Positions 53,202 to 64,000 of a stretch of 64,000 bases of DNA are shown piece by piece. Source of the DNA: Scleromitrula shiraiana (lineage: Eukaryota; Ascomycota; Leotiomycetes; Helotiales; Sclerotiniaceae); the NCBI GenBank assembly GCA_028455995.1, contig JABELC010000007.1, forward strand, positions 1,792,001 through 1,856,000, read 5' to 3'. The number at the start of each line of letters is the position of its first letter. The stretch's first letter is position 1. The translations under genes and the position numbers were made by a program. Below the pieces are notes generated by a model, which was given only the letters and a program-made list of their open reading frames with translations, did no database searches and was not told where the DNA came from.

Positions 53202-56200
53202 TCAAAAAATCGTACTCTTAACCCTCGAATGTGACCTCCCCTTCCCAGAAGTCCCACTCGCCTTCCTCATCATATGCTCCTCCCTCTTAAGCACCACATC
53301 ACACCAACCACCCTTCCCCCCCTCCCTCTCCTTCCCCACGCACGCATCCAGAACCGACATCCACGCCTCTTTATCCGCCGGATTATCCGCATAAAAGTCA
53401 ATTACCTCTCCATTATTGAAGCGAATTCGAAAGCCCTCTTCAACGAACATGTAACCTTCTTCATCTTCTGCGAAACCTGATTTACGACGTTTACCAGCTT
53501 TGCCGGTGGTTTCTTTTTGGGTGAGTGTTCGTCTATCATCGATTAATTTGTGGGCGTTTGCGAGGTTGATTGTGACACGAGGTTGACGGGTTGATTCGTG
53601 ATAGGCTGTAAGTTTACTTCCTGCCAATCTAAAGAAACGACGACGCCAGTACTAGAATACTGTTAGTTATATGTAAAACCCTGCCCAAGATCTATTGTAC
53701 TTACTGGACAATCACCACCTTGTTGACTGAGATGACCTTCAAATTGTCTAGCAACTTCAAGTTCGGCCTCCTTCATCTCACGAATGCAAGCATTCATACT
53801 CTTTGGCATATCATCATCGGTAGCTCCCTTTGGTTTAGGAACAAACAAAAGTTGTAATTGTAACTTTCCAACAGCATAAGGAGCTCGCTTTCTTATTTGA
53901 GTAGCACTACGCTTGCTCATTACACTCGATGTTGAGTTAGTTTCTTCAGTAGCCCACTCGTTGAAGCATGCTACATCAACATTATATGGTCGACCAAAGC
54001 AACGAGATTCATGATCCTTCAGACAAACATAAGATCGTCCAAAGCTACCATCAGCTGCAGCAAGAGGTGAGAGTAAATCCCAAGTTGTAGGTTGTGATGA
54101 ATGCTTCAAAGCTTTCTCATGTTGTTGTTTTTCTTGGGCCAAACGTTGTTCTTCTTCCTTATGTCTCATCTCAAGCTCTTTGCGTTTTTTGGGCGATGCA
54201 AATACTCGACTAAATGTTGAAGGTTTTGATGATTTTTGCGTCTTCACTGGGGCTGTTTGTACGCGTTTTGGTGGTGGTATAGGCTTTTCAAGTTTGGCAT
54301 TGAGTGTCAATTGGAATTCGAGCTCATTTGGCACAACAAGCTCAAATTCTTGACCGATAGGTGCATTCTTTCCAAGTTCAAGCCACGCAGTTGTGACACA
54401 ATGTACACCATTGTCTAATGTCAAACTAAACCATGATCGCTCATCTGTTTCCACACGTTAGTTAATTGCAAGGAAAGTAATGAGAAATAAACTTACTCTT
54501 GGGTAGTGGTAAATCAAGATCCTTTACTCCAATGACCTTGACAAAAAGTCTACCTCGCTCACCAGATTCATCTGGAGTTGGTTCTGAAACTTGTCCTTCT
54601 GGTAATATACCAAGGCCATTAGCGTTACTTTCGTGACCTGGCATTGGCGGAACTACACCAGTAGGTGGCTTCTTGCGAGGGCTTGGAGGTCCATTTCGAG
54701 CACTACTCTTGCGATTGCCGTTCCATGGCTCGACAACCCAAGATTGTGGACGATCTTTCTTCGTGGGTGAGCTGCCAGCTGATTTGGCTTCTCTTGGTTC
54801 ATCTGTGTGATCGCTGCTTGCAACAACCATTTTTGTATTCTGTCTCATCAAATATCCTCGCTGTCGTGGACTTTTGTTAGCATCATCTCTCAAAGAGTTA
54901 AATTCCTCAGTCTGAGACACTTGTCCAGTTCCACTATTAGATAAATTCGAATGTGAAGAAGATAATTCAAACGCAACCTTTTGGGCTTCGATGACTCGGT
55001 CAAAATCCGATTCCAAGCTAAGTCCGAGATCTCCGCCAATATCAAGAGTAAGGCTTCTCTTTTTGAAGCTAGGCTGTCTCTGAAGTGTTCCTCCTACTGC
55101 CTCGTTATCCTCACTATCCGGTTCCGCGCTCAACGAAGGTCGGTTTCGATGTCTTTGAGGAATTGGTGGAATAGGTGGTCCAGTACCACTAACTTGTCGA
55201 CGGGCTTCTCTCATTGCTGCAAGATCTGAAGGAGTAACTGATGGTCTGGTCTTCAACTTAGAGCCACTACTAGCTTTAATAGTAGCCACCTGCTCAGGAA
55301 TACCAGGAGAATCTGAAGGTGGTGGAGGTGTTCGAGAAAGAATTGGATGACGAATGACAGAAGAGTCAGATTCTTCACCTTCATCATACTCTTGTGGGCC
55401 CCATTCTGAGCCATCGTATTCTGGACGTGACAGAACAATCTTTGGTTCTATAACAGGGACTTGTTCCTCTTCTGGTTCAACAACTTCCTCTTCTGGTTGA
55501 ATAGCCTTTTCTTCTGGTTGAACAACTTTTTCCTCTGGCTGAGCAACCTCCTCTTCGGCCTGCTGACTGGGTTCTGCAGGTTCTTGTTTAGACGCCTGCT
55601 CTTCTGCCTCAGGAGTTTCAGAAGCTGCCAAATAATCATGAGCATCAGACAATTTCGAGGCACTTTTTTCTTCTTCTTCTTCTTCTTCTTCTTCTTCTTT
55701 TTCAGGCGGAGGAGAAGGTGTCATATAAGACTTGAGACTGAGTCCAAAGTCTGCATCGTTCAAAAGTCCCGGGAACCCAGGAAGAGAAATCCTTCGTTCC
55801 GTCTTGACAGGATCCATAGAAAGACTAGCTGGGCTAATGTTTCTAGGTGTTGGAGGGCCATCATCTTCCGGTACACTATTAGATTGAAACTGTGGGCTCT
55901 CATGAGATGGCATCTCATCAGAATAATGGCTCTCTGTATCATCGTCTTCTGTTTCGTCATTCTCCTGAGTATCATCATCATCGGTATGCTCGCCACTCTC
56001 CTCGCGACGGTTTTGCATTCCCGACTCAGGTTGATACATCTCAGCGATTTCATAAACATCGATATCATCGTCATCTTCAGGCTCTGATTTGATCAGGATA
56101 CTATTCTCATCATCCTCAAAAGTAGATTCAGATCCAACAAATGAGTCCTCGGTAGATGGGAGAGGTGTATCAGGATCAATGTTCGCCAAGTCACTAGTGC

Positions 56201-58006
56201 TTGGACGTTCAGGACTCGAGCTGGCTACAGGTGAATCAAGATTGTAGTCAGACTCTCGAGTGAAAGGAGCTTGACCATTGACTTTTCGTAAAATCGATTC
56301 ACGTGAGATTCGTGGAGGTAGCTGGTATGTACCCAACCCTGGAAGATCATCTAGTGTGTCTTCATCCTCATGAATACTGATTGATTGACGTTCGCGTTCA
56401 GGGGTGTGGCTATTACGATGTCCTGCACGTCTCATGCGGCGTTCCCGCTGCTGCTCAGCCGCTGACTTTGGTTTATCATCGTCTTGAATCATCATCAATT
56501 GCAATCTCTCCTCTAAAGTCATCTTACCACCAGTCATTCCGTGAAGGTCTGATTTGCTGATAGAAGCTGGTGGTGGAGTGGGAAGATTTCTTGGACTTGT
56601 TGCACGATCTGGTCCATTCGAAGCTGCCGAACCGCTTCGAGAATTACTGGACATGCCAGGAAGAGGAGGTAATGGTCTGTGTTCTCCGTTGGAACCCAAT
56701 GAATCGTTGCGAATGGCATTTGGACGTCCAGAGGACGATGGACGAGCTTCAGGCCTAGGACTTCCCTCTGGACCTTCGAATGGGTCATCAAGGTATCCGG
56801 ATATCCCGCCGTAACTATTAGAATCCTGAGAATGTCTCCAATCATCCGGGCCAACCACAGGTGTCTTATCTGTATCCTCAAGTGATGCATCAAAGCTATC
56901 ATCTTGATCAAGTGAACCACCATGTATATAACTGTCATCATCATCATCTTCTGCAGAGTCATAACTATTCTCTCGAGAACCAGTTCCAATTGATGAAATA
57001 TCTGGAGTAACCATCTCATACTCGTTGATTTGTGGTGGAGCAGCATCAAAAGTAACACTCTTGGCATGTCTATGAAGAGTGCGACCAGGCGGAAGTTCTC
57101 GTTCATCAGCGGAATTCTCCTCATCCCATGTGTTGCTATGCTCGGGGTCATATAGTGCTTTGCCGTTGTATCGACTCGAAGCTATCGAAGATTTGGTAGG
57201 TGAGATTTGATCTTTACTGGGTGATCGTAATCCATTGGCTGTGGGTTTGAGCGGTTCTCTCGGAGGACTGAACATAGGTGTAGTGCTCATCGAAAGACTG
57301 TTTGATTTTTGGTGACTGTATGGTCGATTTTGATCCGATGATCTGAATCCCTCCAAACCCTTTCCTCCATATGCATTTCCTTGTAGATGCTTTGCAAGTG
57401 GTCTCTCAATTACTGGTATTGACATTGGGTCATATTCTTGTTTTTGCTCCCTTGCGTACATATTACTATTCTTTACACGCGACGCCTTCTGAAGCCGTTC
57501 GATCGATGATCTTCTTGTAGGTGATAGTGAGGAATCTCTTGGACCAGATGCGTTTTCTCCTGCGAATTTCTTTAATGTTGCCGGATCACGTCCCTGCCAG
57601 AATAATCTTGGAGATGAACCTTCGGCGGAGGTGTTGAATGGGGATGATTGGAATGGAGACGAGTCCGTATTGAGAATCATTTTCTGTGTCGTCACAATTA
57701 GCTTTTAATTCTCCGAATATTGCTGAAAATAGCAACTTGAATTCTTACCTTTGTAGCTTGATTATAACTAGGTGAGTTTCGTCTTTTCTCTGTAGGGGCT
57801 ATCTCTGAAAGTGGGCGTGGATTCTTTCCAGGAGATCCAGCTGTACTGGCGCCCTTCTGAATCCGTAAGGGGGAAACCTATATGATGCATATTAGATATC
57901 ATGAATTCGAAGTAGCAATTCTGTTTCCCTTGGAATAGATCCATCTTGCGATCAAAACAAAAGATATGTATTCGCGCTTACCGGTTGCGAAGATGGTGAA
58001 GCCATA
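53202..58006 (-). CDS. bud4: Bud4/anillin-type septation and polarity scaffold with C-terminal PH domain
   Basis: A cortical scaffold that organises septins and the contractile ring at septation sites; Bud4 also marks axial bud sites in yeast. Five exons: 58006-57983 (24 nt), 57877-57749, 57683-54497, 54444-53705 and 53651-53202, giving 1509 aa. The start MASPSSQP and exon 2 (VSPLRIQKGAST, then PRPLSEIAP) give the fungal Bud4 N-terminus. Residues 60-1050 are disordered, with Glu-rich runs (KEEEEEEEEEEEK) and repeated QPEEK units. Exon 4 carries the anillin-like region ERSWFSLTLDNGVHCVTTAW and YVCLKDHESRCFGRPYNV. The PH domain spans exons 4-5: YWRRRFFRLAGSKLTAYHES, EEGFRIRFNNGEVIDFYAD and KEAWMSVLDA. 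The 1077 aa frame alone lacks both ends. Confidence 0.87.
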
Positions 58007-61000
58007 TTGTGAAATCACCAAATCGAACCCAGATCCTAAATGGCTAAATGGTTTGTGTGTGGAGAATATAATTCAGGTTGCAGTAGCCAGATGCAATATT
58101 GTGGAATGTAGAAATGTGGGAATGGGAATTTGATAAAATGGTAATGTTGATAGAATAGAATAGAATAGAATAGAATAGAGAAGAGAAAAGAAAAGAAGAG
58201 AAGAATGATTTGCGATAATAACGCGTGGAATGCGCGTAGTAAATACGTGAAGTGAAGAAACGAATGTAGAAGTTTAAGAATCTCTTGTTGTTGTGGTTGA
58301 TGTTTATCGTTTATTTTTTGGGGGGGGGGAAGGGTAGACAAATAGAAGATGGTTCCTAATCCTGATCCTAATTCTGATTTGATCTCTAGATAAAATACCC
58401 CTTGAAAATATGTATTATTTATTGTAAACTAAGGAAGAGACCGGTTTTATTTTTATTTTTATTTTTATTTTTTTATGAATTTATTTTTCTTGATAATGAA
58501 AAGAAAAATTAAAGAATACTGTCGTCGACGAAGGGAAAAAAAAGAGTACTTGGGAAGAGAATTGAAAGAAGAGATAGATAGAGAGCGAGAAGAAGAGAGT
58601 AGTTCTTTGCAAAGGAGAAGAAGAGGGAGAGCAAAAAAAGAATAACAAAAGGCAATTGGGATTGGGATTGGGATTGGATGTTTGTATTATTATTATTACT
58701 ATTGTTATTATTATGATTATTATTATTATTATTATTATTATTGATGGATTAAGAAAAATAATTGGGGTACAAAATAGCTGCATATGTACCGGTACTTTAA
58801 TTCGTTTAACAATAAACAAAAGATTTAAGATGGATAATTTGGCCCAGCAACGAAAGAATCTCCCTTAGCTACCTAGATATATGGCTAACTATGGCTAATA
58901 ATATGGCTTGACTAATTAACTATGGCTTACCTGCATGGCTCCTTTTTCTAATGCAATGCATCTCTTAAACTTTTACTTAGTATCATACTACTTCTTCCCC
59001 CTCATTAAGAAAAACAAAAAAGAAAAATGATCGGATTTGAAAATAAATATCCTGATTCTTAAATTCAATTCGTCAATTCATTAAGTTTTGGAAAATACAC
59101 TTATTTGTACTATTTCTTACTATTTTAAGATAATAACATGGATAACTTAATCTAGGAGGAACTTATCCTATCCTATCCTATCCTATCCTATCCTATCCTA
59201 TCTATGTAAGTGTGGTGCTCTACTCGGTACGATCAAATCCATTCTTTTTCATACAATCAATCACATTCATTCATTCATTCATCCATTGATCCATTGATCA
59301 TATTCAAAGACATCATTATCCATGTTGTTGCACTACCGTTTGAAATACAGTATTATTGTTATTATTATTATTATTAGTGTAAATATTCTCCAGCTCCCTT
59401 CCTACTTACCTTTTCGTACAATAAAAACTCCGATGTATTCTTCTTAAGCTGACTGGGACCGGGACCGAGGCGGTTTCTGGAAAAGATCATCAATGAATCT
59501 TGTGCATGTAAACAAAGAAAGGGCGTTTCTCGCGCTTCGTACCCACTTTCCTTTTTGTTTTGCTGCAGAGTCAAAGTTAAGGTGTGCATCAAAGTTCTGC
59601 AAGTTCTGCATTTAACGCATGTATATGTATGTATATATTTCATGCATTTTTCTAGGTGATTCCAAGAATCTAACCTTTTTTTTTATGAATATCTTATGTT
59701 ACATACGAATCAATATCGTAATATTTAACATTCGTAGTACAATATCAAGGTTTGCCCTGGCGAAAATGGATAAAACACATCGGGTTTGGAAGATTTGGAT
59801 GAACTTACAAAATGTTTTATATACTTCAATATACCTTATCGTGCCTGCATTAATATCTTCATTTGCTTCTTTTCCAAGGGTTTCTTTTTCATCTCATGAG
59901 CAATGTAAACAAAGGATACTACCTTACGTAGCTACGTAAGCTCAATCGATTGTAGAAGGTTACCCCTCTACTCACCCCTCACCTCAGCTGATGATGACTT
60001 TTCCCGCTGATTCCCGTGTTGATGTCTCAGTTATCTAACAAATCATTGCCCGTCTCCCATGACTGTGAGATTTCCCGTCCTTCAAGGAAGATTCGTCGAG
60101 TAATTCATATATATATATATATATATATATTGATATCGATATATATGCATGGTGTTCTGGATGAAGAGAGTTATGACGGAAGACCTCACAAGGATGTTAC
60201 CCGGAAGATTCGAAAATGGATTGTTATGATGTTGTTATTTGACGTGATACATACAAGATGTATCCCAGTTAGCATCGGCATTTGCTTCCCAGATCATCGA
60301 TAACACCGTAAAGTATACTTCGTAAGTGATGATAAAATCAAGTCATCTATCAAAACCATGCAAAATTCCGCAAAATAGAAAAAAACTAAGCCCAGAAGCA
60401 TCGATGAAGATGAAAAGGAAGAAAAAGATAAGAAGAGGAATTGACCTTCATAAGTATCTCAAGTATTGTACCCTGCAGTGAACAAGATGCGACCTGAGCA
60501 TTATTGTCCTGGAAGTAGATCTAGATGCCATCCATGTGGCAACCGATTAGGATTTCGCAGACAAACAAATTTTCAAAGATCTATTCGAATTGATGGAGGA
60601 CTTCTCTCACTTTATGAATACAGTGTTGATTGATAAGTCACAAAGTGATAAGGTATTCTTCTATATATATAATATATATGTTGTTGATCTATGCGTTCTT
60701 ATCAATTCAATTTTATCGACGAGCTTCCAAGGCAATATTGTTTGTTTACTCTCTCATCACCAAATCGTCCAAGCTCCCCCCAAATTCAACTTTACCAAGG
60801 AACACCTTGAAACCCATGCATTATCACCGAAGTCCCAAGGGAAAAGTTTGGTTCGACGGCGCCTAAAGTAAGAACTAGCTTATTCTGTAATAGTTCATGT
60901 TTACCTATATCTGTATCACATACTTCCATATAGACGACAAGGATTTAATCCTCCCTTCAACTCAATCTTTTTTTTCTTTCTCATCACATCTCCTCACATT

Positions 61001-61474
61001 GTGATATGGTCTCCATAGCATAGACGCTTGCATTTTGCTACGATAGTGATGAGTCAGGGATTATGACAATGATTGTATCCGCGCTGTCTAGTAGGTATGT
61101 GGTGCGAAAGGTTTGACGGCGGCAATGACTTTGGATTGCGGATAGATACTTAGTTTTTTTTTTTGTTGCAACATCGAATCCTGATTCTCTCTGAGATCTT
61201 TGTACGTATATTAACTTCGTGGGCTCGCTCCATGCTGTGGCCAGGCCTACGACCTATGCATTCATTCTTCGAGTTTAGTAACTAGAAGATATTGTTAGAT
61301 GAAGAGGTCTAATTTTGTACATACTTTTTAAATGCTCAAGGAATATTGAAAGATTGAGATATAATTATCTTATCCGTTGAGATTGTAGTATTCTTTTTCA
61401 AGAGATACTCAAACATCAACATCAAGAAACCATCTTATATATTAGGATATCAAAGTCTTTCCACATATTCATCT
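58007..61474. other. Long intergenic region, 3.5 kb, between divergent BUD4 and the secreted-protein gene
   Basis: No gene could be supported. Repeats: ATAGA pentamers at 58149-58180, ATTTTT units at 58452-58480, a TTA trinucleotide array at 58685-58742, CCTAT pentamers at 59165-59203 and an AT run at 60107-60130. At about 60497-60652 one frame reads as plausible protein (SIIVLEVDLDAIHV, then a TAG, then KQIFKDLFELMEDF). It has no clear start and may be a decayed fragment; I list it with low weight. Confidence 0.45.
59165..59203. repeat. Pentanucleotide array (CCTAT)n
   Basis: Seven to eight perfect copies. Confidence 0.85.
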
Positions 61475-63135
61475 ATGATGGTCAAGAAGTTTTTATTATT
61501 CGTTGGGATTTGGGCAACACAAGTACTAGCCCAGCTTCCAAGAAGAAGTAAGTCATAGACTGTGATATTTTTCCGATTCAGTATTAACGGTTTAAAGCAA
61601 TCTCGGCCTCAAACAATGCAACATCAACAAGTTCGGATGCAGCAACGATCACAACAGCTGGAGTTGAACCCACATGTTGCTATCTTTCATCTTTTCAAGT
61701 CGGCCAAGTTCTTTGGTACTCAGATAGTATCGATGTCACAGTAGCCACCGTTTCCACCATCATCTACAAATACGACAATACAGCAGTTACGAGTTATCGA
61801 ACGGAATACAATTCAACAGCAATAAGCCAGACCAATTTCAATGGCCTTCCATCAACAACTATTGGTACCAATCTAGGAGTTTATGAAGCGTCGACAACGT
61901 TGATACGTGGAACTGCTTTTACTGATCCATATGGTGTGGTATACCATTCGCCGACCCCCGTTTGGATTTATACCGACGTCATCTACGCAACTGCAGCTCC
62001 AACAATGACAAATAATGCATATGCATGTCCCAATTCAGATGAGATCAAAAGTGCCACAGGGGATGAGATTTCTCTTTATCCATTTGGATTCTTTCTAGCT
62101 GATAACTATCCTACATATGACCGGAATAATTCTGGAACGATCTCTACAACACTACCAACAGAATTACGTGACTGGATGGTCAGTCTTGCAGCAGCAGATA
62201 CTGCAAGCGCATTTCCGAGTCTTGGACAATGCAAATTAGGTTCTGGAAGAGGTGTACCTACTGCTTATGTTCCTATTAATGAGATTACGGCCACTGTTAC
62301 TACAACATCAACTATGAAAGGAAATTATGGTAGCGTCGCAAGCTTAGAAAGTACAGCAACTGCAGTTTTGGCATCATCTCCAGCATCCTCAACTAGCTGG
62401 TCGGGACCCACGAGCTCCTGTGAGGTCCAGCCATCTGCTACTAGTTTTGCTAATACACATGTCAAAGCTGGATCCTCCTCCAGAATCACCCAGAAAGTTG
62501 ATATAGGAACATCAATTGTAACTCTCAAATCAACAACCAGAGATATCATCACACCGACAGTCCCATCATCTATAACGTCCATCCCCCAAACAACGAGTTT
62601 GGCTCAATTTTTTAACGGGAACGAGACCTACACAGCCAACTCGACAGCTGAATACATAATTGGAACTTCCACTCTCACTCCCGGTAGTACAACCACCATA
62701 TCCAGCTCAACATACATCCTCCCCACTTCCGCAACTCACACCCTCATCAACGGAACCACGCAACCGATCTCCCAAACCTCTATCATCACATCTGTTAGTT
62801 CCCACTATCTAGTGATAGAATCTTCGACCCTCGTAGAAAATACCGCATCGGCATTTGTAGCGGGTAGTCAGACGTTAACAAAAGGTGGTGTTATGACAGC
62901 TGCGGGGGAAACACTGACTTTGGGCCCTAATGGATCCATTGTGTTGATTATGGATTGGGTGAGTACGTCGTCGAAATCTGTGGGGACGACTGTTACGGCT
63001 GTGGCGAAAAGTACAAGAACGACGAGCACGAGTTTACCTGAGAAGACTTCGGCAGCTGATTTCAAGTGTAAAGTTGATTTTTGGTTTATGGGTGGGATGG
63101 TTTTGCTTGGTGTGGTTGGGGTTTTGGTTTTGTAA
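61475..63135 (+). CDS. Secreted Ser/Thr-rich protein with C-terminal hydrophobic tail, unrecognised family
   Basis: Two exons, 61475-61547 and 61598-63135, giving 536 aa (535 if the second ATG at 61478 is used). The intron 61548-61597 starts GTAAGT and ends AAAG, with a TTAACG branch candidate. Residues 1-20 are a signal peptide (VKKFLLFVGIWATQVLAQ). The N-terminal half is globular-looking, with a CC pair (EPTCCYLSSFQVGQVLWY) and repeated YRTEYNSTA, DPYGVVYHSPTPVWIYTDV and Cys-containing segments. The C-terminal half is Ser/Thr-rich with several N-glycosylation sites. The last 23 residues (DFWFMGGMVLLGVVGVLVL) fit a GPI signal or membrane anchor. I infer a surface or wall protein; no function can be given. 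Codons switch to G/T-ending after about 62870. Confidence 0.75.
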
Positions 63136-63598
63136 ATGGTTAGGTTTGGAGAAGGTATTGATAAGGGAAGGTAAATGTGTGTATTGGATTTATGATATGA
63201 GTGTACAATCAATTTTTGGGCATTTTTTTATATTCTTGTATATATAGGTTTTATGTTTTGGGGGAGAAGTCGCATTGGCCACTTCGCATTTTGTACAGCG
63301 TCATATAGATAACAGTAAGAGAAATTCTCTCTACACAACTAGATAGAAGTATAGAGAATAGAAAAATGTACAAATTGTAGACAATGACTTTGCTAAGAAA
63401 AAGTAAACAATTAGATATATCAGAAAAGTTTGTAAATCATAAGTTTCGACCAAAGTGCATAAATCCGGATCCCCAATCAATTAAAGTTGCAGCAGGCGCG
63501 TTTCACGCGTTTGGGTCATCTCGGACATTTTTATGGATATGGAGTATATCATATGCGAGCTCGCATGAACAAACGAAGAAGATGCTGCCCTCCAAGCC
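63136..63598. other. Intergenic, no gene seen
   Basis: Contains the 3' flank of the secreted-protein gene. A 75 aa frame from 63384 shows no conserved pattern, but ATG 63384 could be a first exon of the next gene through a GTAAAC donor at 63403. Confidence 0.4.
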
Positions 63599-64000
63599 AT
63601 GGATTTTGTAAGAAACCAATCTATCTTCAGTTTTTATATAAAGTTCTCAACTGACTGACACACGAATATAGTGGCAACGCTTGATAGCGGGTACGTCCCT
63701 AGCTCCAGCTGGTAGCAAGGCTACGTTGAATAATCCTGAGAAACGTTTGGCGAGGTTTAAGAGGGAGTATAATCATCTTTTGGTAAGTCGAGTCGAGTCG
63801 AGTTAACCAACCAACCAACCTTCTCATCTATCTCTTCTCTTCTCTTCTCTTCTCTCCTCATTTGTGCTGCTTGATACACATCAGAGAAACCATAAATCTA
63901 ACGTTGAAACCCCAAAACAGCAATTATGGCGCAGCGCAGCCAATCTAGCCCGAGACTACGAAGCCGCCGAGCAAATCCGAACCTGCCTCTCGGAAATCAC
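63599..64000 (+). CDS. 5' part of an unrecognised spliced gene, running off the window
   Basis: I can follow three exons in phase: 63599-63607 (ATG GAT TTT, if this is the start), 63672-63782 and 63921-64000. The introns 63608-63671 (GTAAGA...TATAG) and 63783-63920 (GTAAGT...AACAG) are canonical. The peptide reads MDFWQRLIAGTSLAPAGS, then NNPEKRLARFKREYNHLLQ, then LARDYEAAEQIRTC. It is helical, basic and could be a small mitochondrial or nuclear protein. I do not recognise it. The frame is also open upstream of the ATG for eleven codons (NEEDAALQA), so the start is uncertain. Intron 2 contains GAGTC and TCTTC repeats. Confidence 0.55.

Noticed and set aside
55461..56087. 208-codon Phe/Leu-rich plus-strand frame
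   Set aside because: It is antisense to the Glu/Gln-rich middle of BUD4.
59619..60303. Short plus-strand frames in the BUD4 upstream spacer
   Set aside because: Random-looking composition, no Kozak-like context and no continuation by splicing.

Overview
This window is nuclear DNA from a filamentous ascomycete (Pezizomycotina). The evidence is short GT-AG introns (mostly 45-170 nt) with CTAAC-type branch sites, a fungal gene set (BUD4, SIN1/AVO1, ZRT3-like, DGAT1, STE14, PKA catalytic subunit, a PEX8-like peroxin) and intergenic DNA full of 4-15 nt microsatellites. The overall look suggests a Leotiomycete (Botrytis/Sclerotinia-like), but that placement is inference. Exon coordinates were worked out by hand from splice signals, reading-frame phase and recalled family similarity; no alignment was run.

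Layout. 1-4023 holds the 3' part of a large ubiquitin-specific protease. 5039-5541 holds a frameshifted relic of a GNAT acetyltransferase. 6439-7836 is an unrecognised protein. From 10243 to 35815 twelve genes alternate strictly in orientation: TIM13 (-), L-type lectin (+), ZIP zinc transporter (-), endonuclease G/NUC1 (+), PFS2 (-), DGAT1 (+), STE14 (-), hexapeptide sugar acetyltransferase (+), TMEM170-like membrane protein (-), PEX8-like (+), PRCC-like (-), SIN1/AVO1 (+). Next come a small Ser/Ala-rich wall protein (38151-38736), a phosphotransferase pseudogene with three nonsense codons (39605-41031), the PKA catalytic subunit (43266-45313, minus), a J-like/NFKBIL1-like protein (minus) divergent from an NSRP1-like protein (plus), BUD4 (53202-58006, minus), a secreted Ser/Thr-rich protein (61475-63135) and the start of an unrecognised gene at the right edge.

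The genes are mostly housekeeping and do not form a metabolic cluster. Themes recur: RNA processing (PFS2, PRCC-like, NFKBIL1-like, NSRP1-like), mitochondria (TIM13, NUC1), peroxisome and lipid (PEX8-like, DGAT1), signalling and polarity (SIN1/TORC2, PKA, STE14, BUD4). Three divergent pairs share intergenic regions under 300 bp.

The most unusual signal is compositional. In about a dozen genes the coding strand switches near its 3' end from C/A-ending codons to G/T-ending codons, and the G-rich state often runs past the stop codon. I found no mobile element, CRISPR array, tRNA or rRNA, and no clearly novel multi-gene system.
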